Positions 33,686-46,192 of a stretch of DNA of 64,000 bases are shown here, in pieces. Each line of letters starts with the position of its first letter. Within the stretch, counting starts at the first letter, position 1. The DNA comes from Pictodentalium vernedei (taxonomy: Eukaryota; Mollusca; Scaphopoda; Dentaliida; Dentaliidae): the NCBI GenBank assembly GCA_031216915.1, contig CM062297.1:541034971-541098970 (forward strand), written 5' to 3'. The translations under genes and the position numbers were made by a program. The notes under the pieces were generated by a model, which worked only from the letters and a program-made list of their open reading frames with translations, had not been told where the DNA came from and made no database searches.

Positions 33686-36209
33686 TTATCATTACGTGTA
33701 CACTCCATATGAAAAAATTATCCAAAAATCGACTGAGTGTGTTAAGTGTAATTACATAATGTCAGACGTCCATTCACTAATCAGTGTTGATTGGACTGTA
33801 TTGGGAAAAGATTTGCCAATTAACATATTAATTTTTGTTCACTAAATCTTTTTTTTTGTACCTGATACATTTTGTCATCAAATAAAATCTTTAAAGGTGA
33901 AAATCGGTTCAGTAAATCCCGTTATTTTGTGTGATAAATTTGACCCAAACAATGAGAATTTTGCTGATCACATGCAACAGTGTGGCTCTTCCGTTAATTG
34001 GATCTACATTGCATGAAATATTCTGAAGTCATTGGAGACCTCAGCGAACAAACTCAGTATTCAGTCTGTTTTTCAACAGACACGGAAAGGTATAGATTGC
34101 TTATACATTTTTATTTTTGAACATCAAGGGAATTTACCTGCTTTTGTCGGGGGAATAACATCATAATCCACCCAAATGTCAAATTATAACACGATTTTTG
34201 TGACATATCTGGCAGCTATTTACAGCCTCGGAAATTCAGTGAAGTGGATTGTTGTCGAAACAATCAGATCCACCCACGCGTGCCTTTTCTGGAGCTATTT
34301 TAAAACACGGCATCCAAATTCAACTCGGGACCCTTCCTATCGACAAAGCGTGTCACCACGAAAACAAAATGATGCCATACCAGGAATACATTATTTGAAT
34401 TTATGGTTGCAAGAACAACACCGCAACATCTTATGGTAACTGGGGAAGACGGTCATAGCAGCCTCGAAATCACCAAGAACACCAGTTTTGCCATTTTTTT
34501 TGTGGGCGATAATTTCCACCCACAAAAAATAAACCCACTATTTTTAAGAAAGAGCATACCAACCGCTAGGGAGCTTTCTGGCATTAGTGTCAACCCAATG
34601 GGGATAGCGAACGGCACTTGCCGCAAGATAAATTCTTGAATGACTAGATTTTCATATTTTAGGTCAAACACATAGCTTATGACCCCTCATTGGAATGAGC
34701 ACAATGAGCTCGTTACAATGAGGGTCATAAGTTGTGTTTTTGAAAAAAAATTGAAAATATATAAAGTTTGAATGGAGAATGTTGTATTTAAGGTGAGTCG
34801 GTTTTGGCAGTTATGTCAGGTAAATAGTTAACAGAAAGCTTGCTAGCGGTTTTCATGCTTTTTTCCACATATTGGATGATTAATTTTTTTAAATGAATAA
34901 TACATTCTCATTTTAGTTCATCTAAATTATTTCGGTAAAAAGCTCATGCTACAATAAAAATTAAATCACCGGGTTTTAACTTTGAAATGTTCGGGCACTT
35001 GGCACAGTATAGAATCCATACTCCCGTGTCGGAAAAGATATTGCCACAGCGAAATGCCAGGATGTATCGCCAAGATTGTCACATTGTTGTTGCAAAAACA
35101 CCGTACCCCCAGAACACATTTTATTCTCTGAAATACTTGTTCTATTCCATAATTCCATTTAAAAAATACAGACGAGCCGTTATGAGAATGAATGAAGACA
35201 ATATCATTTCAACGGACAATCCAACCTTCAGTTGGATGGGAGGGGGGGGGGAGGGGGAGGGGGAGGGGGAATCCAAATCATATATCAGCGAAAATGTTAT
35301 TTTAATATGAAAACAAATCGAAAATCTCACGAATTAAGGAACAGATTTTTTCAATTCCTATATTAAACCGCAGTACAGAGTTCTGGAAATGAAAGATATA
35401 GTATTTGTATCTGAATATTTTATTAAATGTAGGTTTTAGAAATTTTCTGACTGAACAATATAATTGCTAATCAGGGACAATCTCTGAAAGATTTTTCTCG
35501 CGAAACATTAATTGGTTATGTAATCTTGCTCATGTAACCGCACTAAAACAGCTTTTCATACCTGGTCGTTTCTACACAAACGACGGGGTATTAACAAGTG
35601 CGGTTTTGTATGCAATGTACACGTAATGTTTCCTCCTCACATGAGCTATTATTGTTGCCGAATGAATAATTAAACCAATGGTCGTGACAGTGATTTATTG
35701 TAATACATATATACAATTGCAGCATTTTGGAGAAATTGCAGATATTCGATCCACTTCCAAATAGCATCACAGATTTCAAATCGAACCCACTTTAGGATTT
35801 TGAATATCGAAGCTTCTCCGAGTCCTTAGAGTAAGGTATCAAGACTGAATCAAGCAAACAAACAAAATAGCATATGCGATGCTATGTTTTCCCATTTCTT
35901 TTTTGACAGGTGAGATTCTGCAGTATTGTGGGCAAAAAAAGGAAAAATGATGTTGCCTAGACCATGACACAGTCATAATCTGGTCAAAATTCTCTGTTTT
36001 TTGTAGCCACAGTACCGTACTGTTTTGAATGGATATCAGGATTATCTTGAGTGGGTATGAGGGTTTGAAACATTTTGCTGAGTGGCCTTAGCATGAGTGA
36101 AAGTTGGAAGTTCCTCATACCTACAGAGGAAATAATTCTGGTATCCAATCAAAAACTGAGAGTTTCTGGTATGCAAGTGTGCAATCAAAAACTTTGAGCG
36201 TTTCTGTAA
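33686..36209. other. Intronic sequence with scattered repeats, no gene seen
   Basis: Apart from the inverted repeat at 34666-34738 and a G-rich stretch at 35239-35270, I recognise nothing. Short open frames here (for example 34176-34439) have no recognisable motif and no sign of conservation. Confidence 0.5.
34666..34738. repeat. Inverted repeat in the intron
   Basis: aacacatagcttatgacccc with tcattggaatgagc pairs with gagctcgttacaatga and gggtcataagttgtgtt around a short loop. The half-site gagctcattccantgaggt recurs decayed at about 44037 and 59363, so it belongs to a dispersed family. Confidence 0.65.
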
Positions 36210-36480
36210 TGCAAGTGGTGGCTCAGTGGTTAGAACATTCAGCTTCAAACTGAAAAGTTCACAGTATGATCCTGACCAGCAGTATATGTGTTGCATCCTT
36301 GGGGAAGATGCTGAATTAAGGTTTCCATCAGGGGATAAAAGTGAGTCTGGTAGGATATAGTACCCTGTTGTAGTTGCGACCAATATTCTGCTCAGTCAAA
36401 TTAGTTGTAGACTGTATAGTTGTGTCACTGCCCCATGCAGTTGGCGCATTTGGCCCTGTTGCACTTGCATCCATGTGAAA
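36210..36480 (+). mobile_element. tRNA-derived SINE
   Basis: 36215-36280 reads as a tRNA-like head. It has an A box in ggctcagtggttagaac, an anticodon-arm-like cttcaaactgaaaag and a decayed B box agtatgatcc. It is followed by gtgttgcatccttggggaag, a body motif seen in several invertebrate SINEs. The end is not certain. It is not a functional tRNA, since the B box is damaged and the acceptor stem is not closed. Confidence 0.65.
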
Positions 36481-36495
36481 AAGAATGACTTTATT

Positions 36496-37503
36496 AGCTC
36501 ACCTGACTTCCAGTCCGGAGAGCTATAGTGATCACTCACCGTCCGTCATCTGTCATCCGGCGTCCGTGAACATGGTGTTTGCGTCTTCTCCTCCCAAATC
36601 ATGCTGAACCAATTTAAATGATATTTGAGATAATTGTTTGTTATGACATCGCAATTTGATTTTGTTCAAATCAAGTTGCCTTGCCCTCAGCAGGGCCACG
36701 CCCAAAAAGTGTGTTTAAATCTTAAAAAATCTTCTCATGAACCAGCAGTAACAGAGACTTGATATTTGGTGTGCAGCTTCCTTTTGAGGTGTAGACTCAG
36801 ATTTGTTCAAGAGAAGTTCAATGAGTTATATTTGCCTTTGTTATGGGAGGGGCAAGGATTTTCACTCCGCCCAAAATTTATATTTTCCAAACCGAGAGGC
36901 AGATTTGAACCAAATTTGATATGAGGGCTTATTGGGTCATAAGTACTTAATTTATGCCCAAATTTTTGTTCCTGGCGCCCCATGGGAACCACAGGAGCTA
37001 AAAATAGAAAAAATTAAAACGCCCATATCTCCAAAACTACACGGCACTGAGAATTCTTATTTGGTGTGAAGCTTCCTTAGGACCAACAGAATGGAACGGT
37101 CAAAAAACATTGCTATCATGGGGTACTTTTTTGGGGACTTTTAAAAAGTGCCGAGTCAGCATTTTTTAACACTTGTGGGTAATGGGAAAAACTTTTCTCC
37201 CAAACCACTGCTCCAAAAGCTTTCAAATTTCATATATAACATCTTTGGAAGATTGTTTCACAGGTTTATTGAAATCAAATCCCTGGGTCCATATATGGGC
37301 TCTCTATGGGAGCCCAAATGTTTAAATTAGTGCAGTATGAGGAATATTCTTTAAAAATCTTCTTCTTCAGATCTACCAATCAGAATCTTTTGATATTTGG
37401 TATGCAGCATGCGTAGATTCGAGTTTGTTCAAGCCAAGTCCCTGGGTTCATATTTGGACTCACTGTGGGAGCCCGAATTATAACTTAGTTCAAAATGAGG
37501 AAT
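36496..37503 (+). mobile_element. Pearl-like element, family 2, copy 4, cut by DIRS copy B
   Basis: Starts agctcacctgacttccagtc, has the same left segment as 16551, and reaches its first core units. It stops at aaaatgaggaat, where copy B begins. In uninterrupted copies that phrase is followed by tttctttaaaaatc, which marks the insertion point. The right half is missing. Confidence 0.75.
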
Positions 37504-38590
37504 GTTTTTATACTGTACCGATGACCCAGACATAGCTGGTGCTAACTCTTAAAAATCTAGGGCCAAACACAAATTTTGCCCCCCAATCCCCAAAATTTGC
37601 ATCTAAAACCAAAGAAATCATGTCCTAAAAGGTCCTCCATACTTTGCCTCCACTGCGCATGCGCAGTGTCAAGGAGGTCTCGAAATTGGCGCCAATTATC
37701 ATTCTTTGTTTGGCCCTTCATCAGTTCACATCTGACTGATATTTGTGCTTGTAAATCTCAGTTTAAATGATGCCAGACACATAAATATTAGAGAAATGGT
37801 GGATCTAAAGAGGAAATAGAAGGAGAGGAAAATGAGTGACAGAAAATAATCAGGGCTGTAACTTAAATTTTTTTTATGAAATTATGTTAAGTTGCCTATT
37901 TTCGAGGCATGTGCCTGTTGTTGTCATTCTTGCTATAAAGTTACACTGCTTGTTCAGTGTTTCCTCTCTCCCTTTCCTTTAAGTCCCCCCTTGCTATTCT
38001 CCCATGCTTTTGGCATATTTTCTGTAATATTATTACTAAAATTTCTTGGGAGTTTTAGCTGGGTAACAGAATGAATTCCGTTCTTTTCCCCAAGTTTACG
38101 TCCTCACCCATGGGTGTTTAGGCATAGTGTTCTGCATCTACCATCTGATGTTCTGCAGTTTCTTCCCTGGAAGTCTCTGTTTTGCATCAGATAGTGTATT
38201 ATTGGTAACTGATTTCGGGCCATGGTTATCAGTGCCTGGAGTCATGTTTCTGGTGTTTATACACTTCCTGTTTACATTGACAACAGTCTCTGTGGAGGGG
38301 GATTTCTTGTCTTTGTGTTAGTTTAATCATAACAAGATACATTATTATTATTCGTAAGTGTTGCATTAATTTTTTAAAATATTTTAAAAATTTTTGTCCA
38401 CACTTAGGCTTGGAATCCATTGGGGCTCAACGTTACTTTTCAGAAACTTGGGCTTTTCTGAAAAAATATTTAAAAAAAAAAAATTTTGTTTGATTTCAAT
38501 TATTTTTTCTATGTTAATGGATCATGTTATTATGTATCTTTGTTTTCAGGGGTTGGTGCGAGTACTAGGACTTTTTGTATTCTTTTCACA

Positions 38591-40731
38591 ATGAAAGGAT
38601 ATTGTTCAAATTGTAATAAGAGGAAATCTTCCTCTGACTTTCATAATCATTGTATTAATTGTAGTCAGTGTACTCGCACTAACTCCTGTTCAGTATGTGT
38701 CAATTGGGATGACAAACATTGGAAACGTGTGTCACGGTATTTTGTTAGCGGGGAAAAGGCCATGCCGGTCCTTTCTCTCCAGGGTCACTCTAGTTTATCA
38801 ATCTCTATTTCAGAGGAACAAGAACAGGGTGATATTTCCGTGATGTCTTCCAAAAGTGTGCCTCCGTCGTCACAATTAAATGAAGAGCTAGCGGCAAAAG
38901 TGCTCAAGGAAATACGTCTATTGCCTAAGAGGTCCCTAGTAGGATCGACGGCGTTGACGTCTGCTAGCTCGCCCGGTGTAGCGTCCATTCATCGAATGGT
39001 TCGGCAGCCGGGTTCGTCCGTTGCGGTCCAGGAAGGAGATTTGGGTGATGCAAGCACTATAAATCAACAAAGTGCACACCCAGTGACGGTGGATCAGAGG
39101 AGAGAATGGAGGAAGCCTATTAGTCCAGTTCCTAGCTCGTCCAGGTCCATCCGGGCTGCGAGCGAGAGAGGCCCCTCTCTCGTACAACAACATCTGGGAC
39201 CAGATGTTGTGGTACAAAACGTTTCACATTCGGAGCATACGTCCGCCGCTCGGGACGCTCCGTTATATAGACAGTCCGGAGAGACTGTCCAGAAGGCTTC
39301 CTCATCCTCACGGCAGCGCACACGACCGCACCTTGGCTATGTGACCACGGATATCCAGCCAGCTTCGCCAAGCAGGGATTTCACGGCGACCAGGTCACGC
39401 CATCCGGTAGCCAGGGATACGAGGCCTGTAGACTCCGGACATTCACATAAGAGAAGTATGCAGGAGTCAATGTACACGGAGCTTCCAGCGGCAAAGCAAC
39501 GTAAGACCGCTACTCCACAGGCCTCAGTGACGGACGTGCTATCCCAAATAGCACAACTTATCGCAGCATCCCAGCAAACGACAGAACCTCTGTCGGATCA
39601 AGAATTATCTGACGACGCTGGGTCGGTACGCTCCGCTGATGCATCAAGTACGGACGACCGAGAACATCATAGGGTCCTACAGGATGGCGAAAGGGATTCA
39701 GAGGATTTGGAGCTATCCCTTTCGGAACAACATAAAGCTGCTGTAGATTTCATCCGGCATTACCTTCCACAAGTTGTTCCGTCGGACCAGAATGCTGCGA
39801 TGCCGGATAAGAGACTGTAGCGTCATTGGACACAGAATTTTTTGATCGGTTCAGGGACATCGTCCCTGAGTTTCCGACACAGTCCAGTAATGTCACAAGA
39901 ACATTCGAATTATTGAACGACGCTATTTATAAGCGTGCTACCAAAACAGGCAAGGCCGGTTTCTTGTCCGCAAATGCTCTAAATCTGCCTTTCATCAATT
40001 CAAGGAATAAATTCGAAACGGCAGGATAGGGCATACCGAGAGTTCCTCTGCATCTAGACGACGAGGCTGAAGACTTGGAATTGTCTATACCGTTGTCTAT
40101 GTCAATTCCAACCACGACGTTGGAAACGACAATAATGTCTAACAGAGTTAGCTTAGACGCTTTATCATACGCAGACCACCTTACTAAGGCATTATCATTG
40201 CGTCTTCAAGGGAAAGAATTCCAGGATATACAATCCTCATTAAGACTTCTTTCAAGGGCAGTAGCTTATTCCACGTATAACTCCGCCCTTTCAATGGCAA
40301 ACTTGGAGTTGGTTAGACGTGACGCAGCCCTAGCTACATCCACGCGCGTGGATAGTAAGGTGAAGAACTCTCTCAGAGTCGCTTCGGTCTCCAGAGAGCT
40401 TCTCTTCGACGGCAAGCTTTCAGCAATCTATGATAAGATAACTAAGAAAGCTTCGGATTCTCTGCTTTTCAAATCCGCTTCCAAAAAGTCAGATACAGCA
40501 GAAAAGAGTAAGACAGGCACTTCTGGGACAAGTACGCCCAAGAGAAGTTCCTATAGAGGTTCTTATACGTCCTCTAGGTCTTATTCTAGAGACCGTCAAG
40601 GCAGCGACTCACGTACGGGACGTTATTCTGGCCGAGACAACCGGTCAGACGTCCCGAGGTCGACGGGACGAGGTGCGGGTCGTGGAGGACGTAGTTTCTC
40701 CTTCCGCAGGCCTCGCAGGTCCAGGAGGTGA
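38591..40731 (+). pseudogene. DIRS gag-like protein, copy B, two lesions
   Basis: Starts MKGYCSNCNKRKSS with the same seven-cysteine cluster as copy A and ends with the same GRGAGRGGRSFSF-type tail. A one-base deletion just before 39818 (copy A and copy D have one more A in the tag/atag context) creates TAG at 39818. A C-to-T change gives TAG at about 40027, where copy A has CAG. Apart from these the frame is open along its whole length. It overlaps RT as in A. Confidence 0.85.
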
Positions 40732-42552
40732 TGGTTTGAACCTCTATCGTGTTCCGGTAGGCGGAAGATTATCGAGTTTTATGAACGAGTGGGCGTCGAT
40801 TACGGACGACCCCTGGGTCCGAGGGGTAATTTCGGAAGGACTAAAAATATCCTTCAAACGAAAGCCTCCATTAACTCGAAGTCCAAAATGGACTCGGCTT
40901 CCGTCAAATCCACAGAAAAGAGATGCTCTTTTATCAGAAGTACAGTCTCTTCTGACGAAGAACACGGTAGAGGTCGTAGAAGACCAGGAACCACCGGATT
41001 TCTACAGCCATCTGTTTCTGGTTCCGAAACCAGACGGCTCGTTCCGTCCAGTCATAGATCTGAGCTGGATAAACAAGCTGATCGTCGCTCCGAAGTTTTA
41101 TATGGAGACAATTCGATCAGTCAGAGCGAGTATTCGGGTGAACGACTATGCTACAAGCATAGATCTCAAAGATGCGTACTTTCACGTCATGGTACATCCG
41201 ACATTCATAAAGTATCTACGCTTCGAAGTCCTAGGAGTTGTATATCAGTTCCGGGCGATGTGCTTCGGTTTGAATCTAGCGCCCTGGGCTTTCACTCGAA
41301 TAATGAACTCGGTAATGATACATTTTGGAGCTCATTCGTCTGCGGTAACGTCGGCCTTCCTGGACGACATTCTTCAGAGGTACGGCAACGAGTTAACGCT
41401 TCAGAACGATGTGCAGAATCTGCTTCTATTACTCTGACGTCTCGGTTTTATAATAAACGAGGAGAAGTCGGATCTGGTGCCATCCAAGTCATTCACTCAT
41501 CTGGGAATGAGCTTCGAGACGCACAACAATCTCGTTCATCTGCCGTTAACCAGAGCGAAATTAATCAGTTGTTATGCTCGCTATTGTCTTCACTCAGACA
41601 AAGTCACAGCGAGGGAGTTCATGAGACTGATAGGTCTGTACTGATAGGTCTGTGCGGAGCCGCTGCAGATCTCATTCCGATGGGGCGGTTACGTACTCGT
41701 CCTCTCCAAATTTTCTTGACTCAGAATTGGAGTGTAAAGATTCATTCGCTCGATATAGACGTTCTCTTGTCAAATCAAGTGAAACAAGAGATTCAGACTT
41801 GGCCAAACATTCAGTGGTTGACTCAGGGAGTTCCACTGCAGTTGCCGGATCCGAGCTTTACGATTATGACGGATGCCAGTCAAACAGGTTGGTGTGCAAC
41901 ATTGATCCCAACGGATTCGAAGTGCCAGGGTCTTTGGGATCCGCAGTTTCTAGGCAAGCACATAAACATCAAGGAAATGATGTCAATTTGGCTTGCACTA
42001 CGTCATTGGATGAACATTATTCAGAAAGCACATGTCCAAATCCTGTCCGACAATACGACAGTAGTAGCATATATTCGGAACCAGGGAGGCACTCATTCAG
42101 TTCCGTTATTCAATTTAACGGAAAGAATCCTTCTGTTTGTTCTAGAACACCAAGTTCTACTTTCGGTCCGTCATATTCCGGGTCGTCTGAATGTATTAGC
42201 AGACTCCCTTTCACGGAAGGGTCGCTTGTTGTCGTCAGAATGGACTCTCAACAAACAGGTATTCAATCAGATTTGCTACCAATGGGAACGGCCAATGATA
42301 GACTTATTTGCGACACAACTCAACAATCAGTTGCAGACGTATGTGTCACCATGTCCGGATCCCCGAGCATATGCAGTAGACGCTCTATCGATCTTGTGGG
42401 ATGGAATGATAGGATATGCGTATCCTTCAGCGCCGTTGATTCAGCAAATATTGCTAAAGATAAAACAATGCAAAATTCTGTTGGTAGCATCTCTGTCTCC
42501 ACAGAGATCATGGATAAATCTGCTCAGGTGTCTGCTGTGGGACTTACCGTGA
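40673..42552 (+). pseudogene. DIRS RT/RNase H, copy B, broken
   Basis: RT blocks match copy A: LVPKPDGSFRPVIDLSWIN, SIDLKDAYFHV and GLNLAPWAFTR. Motif C reads FLDD instead of YLDD. CGA has become TGA at 41436, ending the frame within the RT thumb region. A 14-bp duplication (gataggtctgta repeated, about 41630-41656) then shifts the frame. After it, RNase H continues (MTDASQTGWCATL, LSDNTTVVAYIRNQGG, NVLADSLSRKG) together with the methyltransferase-like block. A stop at about 42550 ends the frame shortly before copy A's stop position. Confidence 0.88.
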
Positions 42553-43685
42553 AAGCTTCCTCCACGAGAGGATCTTCTTTCGCAGGGGAAATCGCGTCAA
42601 CTTCATCACAACCCGCAAGGTCTCAACCTTCACGTATTTCCGTTGTGCGGTCCTTCTTGCACGGCAAGCATTTTACAAGACGAGCAGTGGACGCGATTTC
42701 TAACTGTAGGAGGACCTCCTCTTCGATAAACTATGCGGCTAAGTGGAAGGTCTTTCGTCGTTGGTGTAGGGATCATTCTGTTGATATTTTTGATCCCTCC
42801 ATACCAGACATTGCAAACTTTCTAGTATACTTGTTTGACGAGATCAAACTGCAGCCTGTTACTATTAAAGGTTATAGGTCTATGTTATCTGATACCTATG
42901 CACACCATGATAGTTTACAAATTGGATCTAATGTCTCTTTATCTAAATTAGTTAGAAACTTTTCGATAAATAGACCTAGAACTCTTAGATTAATTCCTAA
43001 ATGGAATTTAGCTTGGGTTCTTCTTAAACTAAAAGAAAAGCCATTTGAGCCTCTTGAGACAGTAGATTTCAAATTCTTGTCTTATAAGACAGCATTTCTC
43101 TTAGCTTTCTCTTCTGCTAGAAGAGTCAGTGACCTTCATGCACTATCGGTGGACGATTCTCACTATCGTAGTGTCGGGAACACTATTACCTTTACTACTA
43201 ATGTTGGATTTTTGGCTAAGAATCAGGCTCCTAATAAATATCCGGAACCTATTGTTATTAAGGCCCTTCCATCTTCAGACGGGCATAGGCCTTTACTCTG
43301 TCCGGTTAGAGCTTTACATATTTATAAACAAAGATCTCAGTTTATCAGAAAGGGACGAAAACGCTTCTTTCTGTCTCTGATGCCTAATAGAAAGGACATT
43401 ATGGTCCATTCTGTTGCTGGATGGATTCAATTAACTATCCGTACTGCTTATGATAATCTATCTTCAACTCAGCAGTCTGTGCTTAAGATTTCGGCTCATG
43501 AAGTAAGAGCTCTTTCTACATCTTGGGCTTACGCAAATAGTGTTGCTATTACAGATTTAATGAAGGCTGCATATTGGTCTCAGCCATCCACATTCACAAA
43601 TTTTTATTTCAGAAATATTGAGTCCATTTCTGGAGACCTGCATTGTTTAGGTCCGTTATCTGTTGCTCAGAATGTCATCCACTAA
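42468..43685 (+). CDS. DIRS tyrosine recombinase, copy B, open frame
   Basis: 405 codons from the ATG at 42468, the same length as in copy A. It keeps the arginine-I box (SARRVSDLHALS, with D for E), HEVRALSTSWAY and the nucleophile tyrosine in TNFYFRNI. Unlike the gag and RT of the same copy it has no stop or shift, and most differences from A are conservative. It could in principle still be translated and act on other copies, although this element itself can no longer circularise without its 3' end. Activity is not demonstrated. Confidence 0.85.
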   Translation: MQNSVGSISVSTEIMDKSAQVSAVGLTVKASSTRGSSFAGEIASTSSQPARSQPSRISVVRSFLHGKHFTRRAVDAISNCRRTSSSINYAAKWKVFRRWCRDHSVDIFDPSIPDIANFLVYLFDEIKLQPVTIKGYRSMLSDTYAHHDSLQIGSNVSLSKLVRNFSINRPRTLRLIPKWNLAWVLLKLKEKPFEPLETVDFKFLSYKTAFLLAFSSARRVSDLHALSVDDSHYRSVGNTITFTTNVGFLAKNQAPNKYPEPIVIKALPSSDGHRPLLCPVRALHIYKQRSQFIRKGRKRFFLSLMPNRKDIMVHSVAGWIQLTIRTAYDNLSSTQQSVLKISAHEVRALSTSWAYANSVAITDLMKAAYWSQPSTFTNFYFRNIESISGDLHCLGPLSVAQNVIH

Positions 43686-43689
43686 ACAT

Positions 43690-44890
43690 GATATGATTTT
43701 GTTGCAATTTTTTTTTAAATCTTTTTTTTCAACTGTTCAATTTGTGAATTATGTGTGCTGACAGTTTCGTTAGGTAAAGAGTTAAAATAAACTTAAAAAT
43801 AAATGATGATTCTCTGAAGAGAATTGGACCAGTATAAAAGAATGCACATCAAAAAGACAAAAGAAAATCATGGAATTATCTCACGCAATTAATGATCAAC
43901 TGGAAATATATTCAGGATGTCAGTTTTTCCTTATTTTCCCTTCGCCAATAAAGCAATCATTCACAAAAATTTCCATTCTTATTTTGTTCATTTTTTTCAG
44001 TTTTAAAATGTGCTTTCAAAACATAGCTAATATATTGAGCTCATTCCATCGAGGTGGTAATCATTAGCAATGCTTTGCTACTGCAGTGGAACCTTGTTAA
44101 TTTACCAGTGAAAAGTAGTCAATTACCAGAAGTTTTCAATTAACAGGAATCTGGTCATTTTCCTCTATTGTAGTGTTAAAATAAGCATATGCATGTATTC
44201 TGTTATATCTTAATATCTTGTTTGGTAGAGCTCCTAGACAGATTAAATGCCTATGTTGGATGTACTGAGGCCAAATAGGTCTACAAACAGAGTGAATTCA
44301 GTGGTTTTGAGTAAATCTTTGAAAAACATGTACATGCATTACAAGTTGTTTTTTTTTTATTCATTAACAGGAGTTTACTCTACAACCTATATGTAATTAA
44401 CAGGTCAAGTTTGCAGGTGTGGTAAATGGTTTGGTGTTTGGAAATACTTTGAGATTTCATGTAGACATCCAGCAGCAGGAGGGGAACAATTGATACTCCA
44501 TATTTTAATGCCCATTTGCAAAAGATTTATTAAAAACAGACCCCCACCAAAAGGGGTTACAACTTACACCCCTCTTGTGCTCACCCCCTGATTGTACCTT
44601 CAACACACCCACTCCCTTTTCCATCACCATCTACCATTTTTGTTTCTGGTATTCTTGATGGTTACCAATTATAGATGAGAAGAACTTAAAAACATTTTGT
44701 GTGACTTTCATATATAGTGTTGGTGAATTTGTTTTTTTGTTTTTTTTGTTTTTATTTTAAGAATTGAGTAACATTTTAGAGTACAAGTAAACACTGCATT
44801 GATCTTGTAGATGCTTTTACATTAGAAATTAAAATGTTGTTTGAGATATGTACTGTTTTGAAATTAAAAAAAAAATTGTGTATGTTATAG
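43690..44890. other. Intronic sequence before host exon, no gene seen
   Basis: Contains a decayed TTAA-type repeat end (ggtaaagagttaa near 43770) and the dispersed phrase gagctcattccatcgaggt (44038). It has T-runs near 44720-44760. No exon is recognised until the acceptor at 44890. Confidence 0.55.
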
Positions 44891-45032
44891 AACCTGATCC
44901 AGCTGTTACAGACTGTTGGGCACAAGGATCAGTACCAAAGAACTGGCTGCCTTCAATGGTAGAGGTTGAAGAGATAAAGGAGGAGGAACTTGTGATTGAA
45001 GATATTCTCCCAGAAGAAGAGGTGTTGGACAG
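44891..45032 (+). CDS. C2orf81: Host gene exon (C2orf81/DUF4639-like), second visible
   Basis: The acceptor gtgtatgttatag precedes aacctgatcc. With the G carried from the previous exon the join gives Glu, then PDPAVTDCWAQGSVPKNW and an acidic tail (EVEEIKEEELVIEDILPEEE) ending in VLD plus two bases. The donor is gtaaac. The exon is 142 nt with phase 1 in and phase 2 out, and the next exon supplies the third base of a Ser codon. The block WAQGSVP is the part that, from memory, best matches vertebrate C2orf81. The acidic tail suggests a flexible region. Function is unknown. Confidence 0.78.
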
Positions 45033-45297
45033 GTAAACACTTCTTGAGAATCTATAAGTGTTTTATTTGTGCTTGCATTTGAAAATGTTTCAGAATGAGT
45101 TTTGAAAGCCTATTTCATCAAAACACATTCTCCAGAAATCAAAAAAATTGAGCAGGTTATATTCAGAGCACTCAAGCAGTTGTTTCTAGTGAGGTGTTGG
45201 CTGCCTATATGGGTGGCTAAGACCTGATTATAAAGCCACAGCAAAGCATGTCACTATTTGGTTGTAAGTATCAATATGAAGTATAGTTCATATTGTC

Positions 45298-45453
45298 CTC
45301 TTTTATAAGTTGGTTGTGCCAATTTTGCCGTACAGTTCTGAAATATGGGGTTTGGATGATTTGACAATGATAGAGCATTTACATCTGAAATTTCTAAAAT
45401 ATATTCTGGGTCTTAAAGGTAGTAATTTTATGACATATGGAGAAACTAAGGCC
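45298..45453 (+). pseudogene. LINE reverse transcriptase fragment
   Basis: An open stretch reads LFYKLVVPILPYSSEIWG and then HLHLKFLKYILGLK and MTYGE. This is the post-RT region of non-LTR retrotransposons of the Jockey/CR1/L2-like group, where the common pattern is 'V-x-P-I-L-L-Y-x-x-E-V-W-G ... H-x-K-F-C-K-x-x-L-x-L-K'. Only about 50 codons remain. Nothing recognisable of the RT core or endonuclease flanks it, so it is a dead 5'-truncated remnant. Confidence 0.75.
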
Positions 45454-45631
45454 ACACAAAGTAGATATTCTGTTTCTCAGGCCATTATTTGAGAAATTGC
45501 ATGCGGGCAAGCGGTTTTTTATTTTATTTTTTATTTCAGTAATTTCTTCTTTGCCATCAAAAGTTCATGTTCTTGGTTCAAGTTTTAGGCCTCATAATCT
45601 ACAGAATAGCATGGGTGGTGGTATATTTCAT

Positions 45632-45693
45632 CCCTTGAGTGCAAGAAGACTTTGCAATGCTAAAGCATTGCAAAGCCTTCTTGCACTCAAGGG
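45632..45693. repeat. Near-perfect hairpin, 29-bp arms, 4-nt loop
   Basis: Arm cccttgagtgcaagaagac + tttgcaatgc, loop taaa, arm gcattgcaaagcc + ttcttgcactcaaggg. There is one mismatch in 29 pairs. It lies in the host intron, 180 bp after the LINE fragment. It could be a young foldback, a replication-templated inversion or a small-RNA precursor; the sequence alone does not decide. Confidence 0.85.
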
Positions 45694-46192
45694 ACAAATT
45701 CATCAATATTTTTAACTTGGGTAAAATATCAGACATAAACCATTTAATTTTTATTTATTAAAGTTTAAATTGGTTATAAAAAGAGAGCATGTGGCATCCA
45801 AAAGGACCATGCAGGAGGTCCTGAGAAACAGATTTTTTATTTTTTTAGGCCTAATGGTATCCACTGAATATTGAAGTTAAAGTAAGACTGCTAAATTACT
45901 GGACTAAATTGACACAGACAAATACTTACGTTCACACTTATATAATTATTTGTTAATCTTATCTTAGAGGAGAGAAAATGCTTGGTTAAAATATTGAATG
46001 AGGCAGGTTTTCCTGGGATGTGGGTTTACCCAGCACTCTACCAGTTAATAAACTCCCAAAGGAGTGTCTTAAAAAGAGAATAAAATTGCATTTGGGGTTT
46101 TGAATTGAATAGTTGCATATATCATTGAAGTCCATGATTTTGGGTGGAGTTATGGGCCTTGAATGATTTTTGTATAATGAACTCTCAGGAAT

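Larger units (their letters stand above)
37504..43689 (+). mobile_element. DIRS-type retrotransposon copy B, 3' end lost
   Basis: Same family as copy A. It has a left inverted repeat (37504-37712), gag, RT/RNase H and recombinase. The similarity to A stops just after the recombinase stop codon (about 43689). The internal complementary region and right repeat are absent, and the interrupted pearl-like element does not resume, so a deletion removed the element's end and its right flank. The gag and RT frames are broken by a few point lesions; the recombinase frame is open. Confidence 0.92.

Noticed and set aside
34176..34639. Two overlapping open frames of 78-87 codons in the large intron
   Set aside because: No motif, no splice-border or phase agreement with the host exons, and composition like the surrounding intron.
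36215..36280. tRNA gene
   Set aside because: The A box is good but the B box is decayed, the acceptor stem does not close, and a SINE body follows, so it is a tRNA-derived SINE head.
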